A DNA stretch of 64,000 nt from Ditylenchus dipsaci (taxonomy: Eukaryota; Nematoda; Chromadorea; Rhabditida; Anguinidae): contig SADC01000555.1 in assembly GCA_004194705.1 (NCBI GenBank), positions 1 through 64,000 of the forward strand, given 5' to 3'. The stretch's first letter is position 1. Each line of letters opens with the position of its first letter. Both the position numbers and the translations under genes were made by a program. This document shows, piece by piece, positions 32,171 through 41,682 of this stretch. The notes below the pieces were generated by a model that ran no database searches, was not told the DNA's origin, and saw only the letters and a program-made list of their open reading frames with translations.

Positions 32171-33288
32171 GGTACGCGACAATTGACTCTCGGGACAATT
32201 GACTCTCGGGAAAATTGACTCTCGGCACAATTGACTCTCAGAACAATTGACTCTCCGGGACAATTGACTCTCGGGACAATTGACTCTGAGAACAATTGAT
32301 TCTCCGGGACAATTGACTCTTTGAAATATTCACGTAAGCACTTTACAGAAGAGTTGAACAACAAACGCAGGATTAACGAGGTACATTTGGTGAGGAACAA
32401 TAAACGATAACAAACAACAATAACAAAATATTTTCAATCATCCATATCATAATTATTTGCAAGGCCTTTGAGGTATTCTTCAGTGTTCCTGACGGCGTAC
32501 TGCTCCACAATGCTCAGGATTCGGGTGTCAGCTTTTTTGTAGTTGAGTCGCTTTCCCTTTGGTCGCTTGCCGGCTTGCCACTGGATGAATTGATGGTCTC
32601 TTCCTTGTTGCACCACTCGCAGGCAGTCGATAAAGTTCCATATCCCGGGATGGCACACATCAAGCTCAGTTTGGATTCGGTGATTGGCGGCTTCGGCATA
32701 GTTGTTTGTTCGGTGACTTCCATCCAGAGTTCTGTTGTAGAGGTTTCTCCGATAGAATGATCACCTGAAAATTTTAAAAATAGTAGAGAAATCAAAAACA
32801 CTGGTTAAAATTACATAAAAGACATACCGGTGGCTCCACAATGGCGACTGGTTCCTCATTGGTGACTGGCTCCACATTAGCGACTGGTTCTCCGTCTTCC
32901 ACTTCTTCCTCTTCATCGCTGTCCGAAAAGTAGCCGGCGTTGATCTCTTGCAATGCGCTGCGGATGCTCATGTTCTTGATTCTAACACCTGCAAAAAAAT
33001 AGATCAAATAATTCAGAGTGCAAACAAACAAACTAAAAAACAAGCTAGCAAACAAAAGATTTACTGTTTTGTTTATCATTTTTAATTTTACTCAACCAAT
33101 TGGGTACATCATTTAATTTTTGCTATTTCACTACTAGAGAGTCAATTGTCCCGGAGAGTCAATTGTCCCGAGAGTCAATTTTCCTGAGAGTCAATTGTCC
33201 TGAGAGTCAATTGTCCCGAGAGTCAATTGTGCCGAGAGTCAATTGTCCCGGAGAGTCAATTGTCCCGAGAGTCAATTGTCCGTGTACC
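32171..33288. mobile_element. MULE-type element with GACAATTGACTC-array ends
   Basis: The left end GGTACGCGACAATTGACTC and the complement of the right end, GGTACACGGACAATTGACTC, match. A 10-bp direct duplication GGACAAAATG flanks it (32161-32170, 33289-33298). The terminal repeats are arrays of a 15-17-bp unit GGGACAATTGACTCTC (32177-32310) mirrored at 33135-33280. The interior encodes a MULE-transposase C-terminal fragment on the minus strand. The left flank (32085-32160) is another array, of a GGATGAAACGG-type unit, so elements of this kind are nested. Confidence 0.88.
32434..32758 (-). CDS. C-terminal fragment of a FLYWCH/MULE transposase-like protein
   Basis: The frame reads FYRRNLYNRTLDGSHRTNN, AEAANHRIQ, CHPGIWNFIDCLRVVQQG, then YAVRNTEEYLKGLANNYDMDD and stop. 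The order R-T-N-N ... E-(G/A)-x-(N/H)-x-R ... HP-x-I-W-x-F-I ... is the C-terminal signature of animal MULE proteins with FLYWCH fingers. An upstream exon (32971-32828; MSIRSALQEINAGYFSDSDE, acidic repeats of EPVA) has proper splice signals, but the junction leads into a different frame and the true frame has a stop at the acceptor. The core with the DDE residues is missing. This is a deletion derivative. Confidence 0.65.
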
Positions 33289-33434
33289 GGACAAAATGTC
33301 TGTATACCATCAAAATGTCACGCATCGGCTCTCTAGACAATCTTTATTTACACGCACCTAATTTTTCCATATAACAAGCAAAACAACAAAAGAGGGATAA
33401 CTAAACAAATATGTCAGGCTATTAACTATAATAA

Positions 33435-35510
33435 TTATCCAGAGTCTACTTTGACAGCCGGCTGTCCACGTCCCGCTTTCTTGAAATTCTCCGCATCCTG
33501 CTTCTTTATGTCTTCCAGCCTGGGCGGAGCATTCTTAGTAGCTGAAAAACAGCAGTTAAAATTATGAAACATTTTGAAAAAAACCAACTTTTCCGATTAT
33601 CCAGAAATTCATTAAGCGAATTCTTCTTATTGGCATCTACTGGATATGTAGTCAGAAGAGGAATGCCCAGTGCATTTCTAATTGCCGGAATATGAAAGAT
33701 CCCAGCGTAAATCAACGAAATCGAGTTGCTCGTCACCCAATACAAAGTAACCCCCTAGCAACACAAGTGAAATTAAATATTCTAAAAGACAATTTGAAAA
33801 AATACCGACGAAAACTGAGAGCCAAGCACGAGAACAAACGCAGGCATACCATATTGGAGAAACATTCGTATAAGAGGACTCATTTGATTTGCGGAAGTTC
33901 CGAACTCAATGCCAACCTTAAATAACACAAGAATTTTCCGCGAAAGCAGAAAAAAGGTACGAATTCGGTATACGCCCAGCACTCAAGTTCGGTATACAGT
34001 CAAAGCTCGATATAATTAACCCTCGATAAAACGAAGATTTTTTGACGCCTATTTGGCCAATGATTAAATTAAATGACTTATAGTATACCCTTAATAGAGC
34101 TAAACCCTCGATACAACGAACATTGTGGCTAGTCCTCAGGAGTTCATTGCATCGAGGTTTGACTGCACCCCCAGTACTAAATTAAACAACAGGGGTACCA
34201 AGGCATATTTTTTATGTCTTATCCAAAAAATTTTATATTGTGTCCAAACCATTTCAAACTAATATTTGAAACGTTTCGCGAATTTATCAGAACTGATATA
34301 TCCGCGAAACGTCTAAAATGTCTTAAAACCCCATATAGTCCATTCGGAGATGTTTTGGGGGTGACTTGGGTGGTATATGGTAGCTTGAGGTTTTTCGAAG
34401 TGGTTTAGAGTAGTTTGAAACAGTTTAGACACAATAGATTTTTCGGAAAAAATCAAAAAAAATATGCTTTGGTCCCCTAATTCAGCGCTGGGGGCATACC
34501 GAACTTGAGTGCTCAGGGTATACCGAACTTGAGTGCTGGGGGTATACCCAAATTTAGCGGAAAAAAATAAATTCATAAAATTACCTTTGCTACCAAGTAA
34601 ATCGTCAGGGCTGAAGCAGCAGGCAGGATGTAGTAGGGATCAGCAGCTGTCAGATCAGTGAACCAGCCAACACCACCAGTAGAGAGACCTGGATAGTTAG
34701 CCACAACCATTTTTCTGATCGCCAAGAATTGTGCCATGAAGACACCTCCATTGAGCAGCAAAACCATCAGCTGGCGACCCATCCGTATTCCCTTGGAGAG
34801 CATGAAGTCACGTTGTTCTAGGAAGATCTGTTGGACTAAAACAACCTTGATTAAGACCCCTATAGATCCGCGTAAATATTACCCACTTAACAAATTGTTG
34901 CCTTCAGCTTTAGCTTCTTGAATACGATCTCTGAATCCATCAAGCTCTCTTTTGTGTTGATTCTGCTTGCCAACCATTTTCTGAGACATTATCGGAACGA
35001 ATATAAAAGCCACTCGAAGAGCACAAGTAGCTAAAATTCAGTGTAAAATAACTATTCCGCACAAGCTTCGCAATGAAATCTTACCAACGACAATGGTCCC
35101 CACCACGGAATGTCCAGATGCATATGGATAGATTCCAGAGCCCATCTATGACAGTAATTGCATGTAAGCAAATAAAATAAAGTACCGGAAATAGCTGGTC
35201 GGCTTCCACCAGGTCCACAAATCCAGTTCACTGAGCACGCTTTGACCAGAAGCCACCATTTCTTCAAACACTTAGCCTAGGCTTTGGCGGCTGCAGCACA
35301 GGAATACTGCTCAATTTTTCTGCCACCGATGAATCCATGTTGCCGAAAAGATCCTTGTTGAAAGCAACCGAATCGGCATCATATTAGCAGAATACGCCAC
35401 CACTTTGAAGTTTGACTTGGAAGAAGGAGATGAAATGACGCTGGCACACGGCCTACCCATTTCACAGACGCTGAGCAACGGAAAGCAGCAATTCGACCAC
35501 ACGAGATCAT
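33435..35510 (-). CDS. OXA1L: OXA1L, mitochondrial inner-membrane insertase (8 exons)
   Basis: Oxa1/YidC/Alb3 insertase that places mitochondrially made proteins into the inner membrane. Exons (minus strand): 35510-35457, 35353-35186, 35145-35085, 35030-34887, 34835-34585, 33916-33806, 33754-33589, 33541-33435. Matches: MHLDIPWWGPLSL (TM1), ALRVAFIFVPIM, long basic helix DGFRDRIQEAKAEGN, MAQFLAIRKMV, GGVGWFTDLTAADPYYILP, PLIRMFLQYGMPAFV, LYWVTSNSISLIYAG and AIRNALGIPLL. The N-terminal exon MISCGRIAAFRCSASVKW fits a targeting peptide. Two frame breaks: one within exon 2 near 35270, and one at the exon 3/4 junction, which is one base short. Intron 35146-35185 is only 40 bases. A 600-bp array-ended element occupies intron 33917-34584. 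TTTTTTAG lies 6 bases before the ATG. Confidence 0.92.
33960..34560. mobile_element. Array-ended element in an OXA1L intron, with nested pogo MITE
   Basis: Inverted copies of a unit containing GCACTCAAGTTCGGTATAC lie at 33966-33996 (one copy) and 34488-34555 (three imperfect copies, complementary). Within it, CAGTCAAAGCTCGATATAA ... GGTTTGACTG (33997-34165) is a pogo/Tigger-like MITE. No coding sequence is seen. The whole lies in the OXA1L intron between exons ending 34585 and starting 33916. Confidence 0.65.
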
Positions 35511-35705
35511 TTTTACCTAAAAAAATATGAGGAAGATTAAAAATTTAAGTTAATTTTAATCACAAGTCATAGGAAAGGGAGGATATCATTGTTTCAGAAA
35601 TTTCTTTTTACTTCATTATTGACCGAAACCCGATTTGAATCAGGCCAAAGTTACGGCTTATCAGGGACGAAGAGGCTGCTAGGAGAAGCTCCGAAATTTC
35701 ATTTA

Positions 35706-35842
35706 GCTCCATTCATACTCCGGCGTAACACGTAACAAATTATGTTACGCTACTCGTGTTACGCGACTCAAAACACTGTTACGCGTAACACTAGTTAAAT
35801 TGTGTTACCGCGGGTCGTGTTACGCCGGAGTATGAATGGAGC
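35706..35842. mobile_element. 137-bp array-type MITE (TGTTACGCG unit)
   Basis: Ends GCTCCATTCATACTCCGGCG and perfect complement. The interior is made of alternately oriented GTGTTACGCG-like units. It lies between OXA1L and the DC-STAMP gene. A target duplication is not clear. Confidence 0.75.
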
Positions 35843-35849
35843 TTTTGAA

Positions 35850-36960
35850 ATTATCGTATTTCCTCAAATAGAGCCAGACTGGCTTTATTTTTTAAACCCA
35901 GTTTATTTACCCTATTAACACCCCAGCCCTTGTTCTTTTCACTAGGATTTCAGAGTTAGTGCCATTGTGATTAACAATTTCAAAATGTGTTTCCGTATCA
36001 CTTACACAAAAGTAACTCATTAAAAATGTCTCTTTTCCAATTTTCGCCTTTTGTATTCGTACCTTTGTGTATTTTTTCAGCAATTTTTTGCCTTTCTGAT
36101 TTTAGGCAAAGTCTCTGGGTTGACAGACCACTGACCGGATACAAATACTAACCGGATACACCGACCGGATACACCCAGCGGAATCCGGTGACCGGGTACA
36201 GTTTTTTTGCTAAAGATAATAAAATTAAACCATATGTTTGAGTTTGTCAAACTTTACGGGCACTGGCATACCCTGAGCCTAAGCCTACGTGCGTGAAAAT
36301 TCGAGAAATCGAAAAAATTGAAAAAAATCAACAGGCAGGACCGGTCGGTGGTATACCCTCTGGGTTGGCTATGGGGTTATGGTTTTCACAAGGTTTTGAT
36401 CGGTGTTTTCAAAAAGGTGGATATCCACCTGTATGGCCTCTTTGTCGAATAAAAGATTTTGCCAGATTTTGCCGAGAATTTCGGGAATTGCCACGAAAGA
36501 TTTCGCCATGGTAATTCATCAACCCTAATTTAGCACAAGATGTCAAGCTATAAACCATTTTAAAAATAAGCACTCACAACAATTTATTAGTGGCATAAAT
36601 TAATCCATTTAAACTTTCACGCACAGTCTTGTAATCTGCAAATTAAACTTAAACTCAAAAGAACTTTTAAAAAATTACAAAGTGCCAATATATTCTAATG
36701 CCAAAGGTTAATCTGAAGATGGGAAAAGTTTAACTTTTATTTTTCCGTGAAAACCACCCAAATAACCCGTCTCATAAAAACAGCATGCGCATACATTCAT
36801 GTTTAAGTTGAGTGAGTTCGCAAAATAAAGTGAAGACGCTGGCAAGGATGTCAAGCTATACACCATTTTCAAAATTAGGACTCACAACAATTTATTTACA
36901 TACGAAGACATCGCTTTACAATACAGCTATTCATCGCATAGCCTTTTCAGAATGAATTCT
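35850..36960. other. Between OXA1L and DC-STAMP gene: no gene recognised
   Basis: Holds a tetranucleotide-like block of GACCGGATACA repeats (36133-36200) and a direct duplication of the DC-STAMP 3' region: 36538-36590 and 36847-36900 share GATGTCAAGCTATA and CTCACAACAATTTATT. Confidence 0.5.
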
Positions 36961-36965
36961 TTCTA

Positions 36966-39461
36966 TTAGATTTTTCTTCTGAGCTTTCTTTTCCTCTCAG
37001 CCAGCAATCGGTTGTAGAGATGAACGACCCGATCTTACTTTGCTTCCTGAAGATAAATCCAATAACACAGAACAGCGTCAGACGACCTATGACTATAGTG
37101 CACAGAACCTAAGAACGGGCATAATTTTAAAAAACATGAAAAATTATTAATAGTTACCTGCAAGACTACATAGCCGCAAGTGGCATAAATATCCACACAT
37201 AGATGTTGTGCCAATCAGGTGACAACGGTTTCCGAAAGGCACACCGCATTTGTCAGCTCTTCCAGTGTTTTGTAAAATAAGAAATTGGACTATATCTGAA
37301 ACAAGCATAAAAAAGTCATCATGACACATAAAACAAACAAACCTTGATCATTTCGGCAATAGGTCCCTCTCCTTCGACAGTGATTTCTAGTGTATGCTCT
37401 CCTTTGCTAATCCCATGAGACTCACCGTAGTTGACAGCCGAAAACAAAAAAACCAATAAAACAGGAAAGGAGAAATTAAAAAATCTCTTACGTGAACGAG
37501 AACTCTGTAGTAATAGTAGTCGACAACAACTACTACCAAGGCAACCAAGAATATGACCGACCAGCGCAGAAACGAGACCCAAGTTGCACGAAGCTCTTCA
37601 CAAGTTGGCCATCTTAACACATACAGATCCGAATCAAAACTTAAAAGAACACCAAGTTAAAAATACTAACCCAAACGGAGACATCAATCCGTTGACGATA
37701 ATTTCCTCTTTTGCAGTGGCTCCAGTATTTCCATGCCTTGTTCCTTGCGCTTATTTTCGATGGACTGATAGTAAGAAGACAGAAACTTATTTTTGAATCG
37801 AATATCGCTGAGATAACTCGTGATTGCATTGACATTTCCACGGAACACCCAATACACAATGAAGACGAGAAAGCCAGACAAGATGTCCTTGAAAACCCCC
37901 AGCGCCATCTCCAACAAATCAATAAGAGAGAGGCGAGGTAAAATCGGACGCATACCTTGAACCAATCAACATGATTTTGCACGGTAACTTCGATCTCATT
38001 TAGAGCTCTTATCCATTCATTCTCCGGTTCTTCAACAGCTTTGAAATGTATCTAAACAAAGAAAAAAGGAAAAGGATGAGTCTTGAAAGTCTTACGTTCA
38101 GCTTCAGTTGATCTTTTATTTGCTTGCTGATATTCTCCATGCTATCCATTTGGTCATCAAGATCGGGCGTCAATGGATTATTTTCGTCGAGTTTCTGTCC
38201 CAAAGCACAATATTTATTGGCAGCCGAAGTCATTTTGGATGGCTAAATTCAATATTCCTTCATGAAAAAATTTGGAAAACATATAAAGGTACCTGACACA
38301 AATTCAAGGAATTCATATGACGACAAGTGAAAAAGGCAATAAAGAAAGGAGTACTTTCATAGCACAGGCTCTGAAAAAAAGAGATTAGGTCGGAATACCT
38401 AAGACTACTCCAGTATCACTTGAGCATCTTGAAACTTTTTGTGACACTTTTCCACAGCTCCCGCGAACATCTGTTGACAGCGCTGAGTGAACCTTCTAGC
38501 AATGGATCGGCCCAATTTAGACTTGAACTTTGTCCACACAGGTTGCACTTCCTCAATAGTTGGAGTAGAGCTTGTTCCCTCATCATATTTCATGCCCTCA
38601 ACGATTTGCTGTCTATCTGCCATAGCCTAAAATTCAGATTTTTGAGTACAATTTTTCAATTAAGTACAAGCCAACCTGCGCATTGTCAATGACTGCAGCG
38701 AGAGTTTCATCTTCTTCGTTGCTTGTACTCAGATCTTCAGTAAACGGTTCGATTAGTGACTTGAGAGTTCGAACCACTTTTCGGCCTATTGTTGCGCTCT
38801 GACCTGAAAATAAAGAGTGTGAAAATAACTCTACGCGAAAATTTAATCGTACCAAAATGCTTTTCGAGAAGGGCTTCGATCGGACCAGACGCTAGAGTGA
38901 TTCGCTGAGCTGTGATTCTGGATTGCATATCGAGGTGACAGAGCACAATACTTGAAGTCAGTCGAAAGTTCTCCACAATGTTTTGAATAGGCCCCTCGCT
39001 CAGCTGATTCACAATGAATATGGTGAGAAATCCCTGACCAGTTTTGCTGAGAGCACCCACACAGACGCATAGGAGAGCACATCGAAAGACCTGAATGAAA
39101 CCATAAATTTTCGGTGTTGAACAAACCCTGCACAGACAGCATTAAGAGAGAAAGCCATGGCGAAACAGGCAACCATCATCCATTTGAAGACTTCACTAGC
39201 AACAGCGTTGAACTCCAGAAAGTTAAGACGTTTCCAGGCAAGCAAGTATACAATCAAGCAGATTCCAAAGCCTATTGGGAAGTTGTAGCAAAACCGAAAG
39301 TTTCTGTAGTGCTTCACTTCGCTAAAAGTCAATTGTGTGTAAAATATTTTCAGGTAGAAATTACACTACCTGTACCAAAAGATATCCATAAACTTGGATC
39401 TGCCTTTTTGCAATCTTCTTCGCTCGCGTTTTTCCTCTACGAATAAATTTGAAAGAAACAT
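36966..39461 (-). CDS. DC-STAMP domain multi-pass membrane protein (DCST1/DCST2, SPE-42, Sneaky family; about 13 exons)
   Basis: DC-STAMP family proteins are multi-pass membrane proteins; DCST1/2, Sneaky and SPE-42 act in sperm-egg fusion or sperm membrane breakdown. Exons (minus strand, boundaries of a few approximate): 39461-39370, 39321-39124, 39090-38853, 38803-38676, 38626-38420, 38370-38293, 38242-38096, 38051-37956, 37908-37697, 37612-37492, 37420-37343, 37295-37158, 37108-36966; about 625 residues. Visible: MFLSNLFVEEKRERRRLQKG, two early TM helices (FPIGFGICLIVYLLAW; WMMVACFAMAFSLNAV), LSEGPIQNIVENF, a cysteine-rich ectodomain (RRFTQRCQQMFAGAVEKC), FLSGFLVFIVYWVF-type TM segments, ITVEGEGPIAEMIK, and a C-terminal HLYNRLLAERKRKLRRK. 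The last two exons need two or three one-base corrections (near 37213, 37167 and 37020) to stay in the family frame. AATAAA is at 36891-36896. Confidence 0.86.
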
Positions 39462-40075
39462 CTTGCAGGACCCGAATTAAGCTGAATGACAACATAAGTT
39501 GGGAAGGAAACATCATGCAGAAATATATAAACGGAAAGATATCGTAAAAGTTTTATTGTCTTTGACGAAAAATAGTGTCGAATGATGAAGTCAGTTGATA
39601 AGTCGTCACTCACAAATCGTCAGTGAGCATATGGGTCGCTTACGGGTCACGGATCCTCACTGGTATTCCATACCAAAATTGATTAGATCCAGCGAAAATT
39701 TGGTGTATTCATTGTGTTGGCGCTTCCATTCCTCTCATTCCATTCCCATTCCTGGCGAAATAGGTATTATAGATATCGCTTCGTCCCCTATATTTCCCTT
39801 TTTGGCTGTAAATTAAGTTTTTAGTCTTCATGAATCCCAGTGTCTGAACCCAGTATTTTCACTAATTAGCCTAGCTATTCTAGGAAAACACTCTTCTCGA
39901 CTTTGAGGGTCTGTATCTCGTAGCAGAGTAAATATTTTTCAAAGTTGTTTCAGTGTTTACTACCACGAGATCAACTAATTTCACTGCTTGGGTAATTGGA
40001 TTTTCATCTTAGAATCTCGAGATCGACCTAAATTTTTTTTGATTTTTAGGAAATCGAAAAATAGACCATCGGTGC

Positions 40076-40154
40076 CAGTGTTTTCATAACTAACACCTAA
40101 CACTAACCTAACAGTTAGGCTAACACTGACTAAGTGTTAGTTATGAAAACACTG
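40076..40154. mobile_element. 79-bp hAT-type MITE
   Basis: CAGTGTTTTCATAACTAACA and its perfect complement flank a centre of AACACTAACCT-type repeats. An 8-bp duplication ATCGGTGC is perfect (40068-40075, 40155-40162). Same CAGTGTTTTC start as the MITE at 16597. Confidence 0.88.
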
Positions 40155-40338
40155 ATCGGTGCGCTTATTAGAAGAAATACGGTAGTTATACTGCGGACAA
40201 TCTCAGACATTGAGTTTCTGATTCAGAGATTATTTAGTCCTGTATAGATTTGCTTCTACTTTTGGCATTTGCCTCTTAAAATTTCAAATGCAATAAATAG
40301 TTTCTTCACTTTTTATTGAATCAAATAATTTTAGAAAA

Positions 40339-41539
40339 ATGATGCAGTTTGCTGAGCTGAATCTTCATCACAGAGGCAATGCCGAGAAGACAACAAATCT
40401 GGTGAGAAGGGCTGTGCGCATGGGCTATGATGCCGTCGTGATCAACATCGATATTGGACAAATGGAAGCAAAGAGCAGCGATAAATCTGCCGAGGTCAAT
40501 AATTTAGCTTCTGTTCATTTTTTAAATTTGAAAGTTTGTAATTTTGAGACAGAACATCAGCCTCCACGAAAAAAGAAGCGAAAGAGCAATATTAATCCAA
40601 CTGAAGCAATCAAGGAGCAATCTGATGTTATTGGTGGTGGAGGCGGAGATGTGGTGCCTGATCCTTTCCTTGTCAATGAAAAACAACTTGATCTCTCTTC
40701 CTTGGAGCAAGCTGGTCGGAAGTTCCGTCAGTTTAGGTATTCCGTATTTTCTGGTTGCGTTTGCATTATTTTTTTTTAATTCAGCCGCTTAACAGTTCAT
40801 CTAACAGACTCCACTTCGGTTCACAAACTTCTTCACCATGCCAAGCTGAAGCTGTATGATTTAGTGGCTGTGCGCTTTGACGACGAACAGATCCTGATGA
40901 CATTGCAACGCAAGGGACATCTAATCGACTTAATCAGCATTGAAGCAGACTCTGGCAAAGTCCCCTGGCTTTACCTACCCAAAGTTGTGCAAGCATGTGT
41001 CGCCTGTGGTCTCGGCTTTGAATTGGTTTACTCAAAAGCACTTTTTAGCCAGGAAAACAGGCGACAGGTAAAATTCTGCTAGGTTTTCATTTTCTAAAGT
41101 AAAATTTCTAGTTTTTTCAAATGCGCGTTCGCTGATGACAATAACTCGTGGTGGCAGAGGAGTGGTACTAAGCAGTGGAGCAGATGAGATTATTGCCATT
41201 CGGGCTCCTTATGATGCCGCCAACTTGTGCACTTTGTTTGGGATGGAGCCGAGACACGGGAGGAAATTTGTTGCAGGTGATTTTTAGTTATTGTTGGTGA
41301 AAGAATTCAATTTCCTCTTTTTAGCCAATGCCAAAGCAATTCTGTTGAGATCGCAGTCTAGACGGACCATTAAAGGAAGTATACATGTGACATCAGACCT
41401 TAGTGCAATTCCATCTTCATTAGGTCAGCCTTCCGAACTGACGCTGCAGAAATTGGCACAAATTCCAGAATTCGAGAACCAGTTGAAGCTGCAAGAAAAA
41501 GATATAGACGGAGACGTTGAGATGATAGCTATTGTTTGA
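40339..41539 (+). CDS. RPP30: Ribonuclease P/MRP protein subunit p30 (4 exons, about 353 aa)
   Basis: RPP30 is a protein subunit of the nuclear RNA-containing RNase P and RNase MRP (tRNA 5' processing, rRNA processing) with a PHP-like TIM-barrel fold. Exons: 40339-40736, 40785-41067, 41112-41276, 41325-41539. Matches to the family include MQFAELNL at the start, RLTVHLTDST, GLGFELVYSKAL, and RAPYDAANLCTLFGM. A basic insert (RKKKRKSNINP, about residues 77-87) makes it longer than the human protein (268 aa). The exon 2/exon 3 junction (41067/41112) is one base short of keeping frame. It abuts a run of six T, and seven T would restore the family alignment exactly, so a homopolymer miscall is likely. 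The intron there is only 44 bases. TTTTAG lies 4 bases before the ATG. TRMT10C follows about 140 bases downstream on the same strand. Confidence 0.92.
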
Positions 41540-41659
41540 GAAATTTGTTGTTGTTTGATATAAAGTTGTTGAGTTTGAATGGTTTTCTAAGTGTATTTAT
41601 AGCGTTTTTACCTGGAATACTTTTTCACTGCAATGTGCACGTGGATTGAGCGACAATCT

Positions 41660-41670
41660 TTGTAATTTCA
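41660..41670 (+). promoter_or_regulatory. Acceptor-like site between RPP30 and TRMT10C
   Basis: GTAATTTCAG directly before the TRMT10C 5' end, 131 bases after the RPP30 stop, with no good AATAAA for RPP30 between them. It fits a trans-splice acceptor of a downstream operon gene, or the end of a 5' UTR intron. Confidence 0.5.
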
Positions 41671-41682
41671 GTGTGTCAAAAC

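Noticed and set aside
33100..33336. Plus-strand open frame with repeated ESQLSRESIV
   Set aside because: It is a translation of the GACAATTGACTC array, not a gene.
38409..39124. Frame breaks at two DC-STAMP junctions
   Set aside because: Alternative GT donors (after GGGTTT at 39124, and CAA|GTGATA at 38420) restore frame without a base change.
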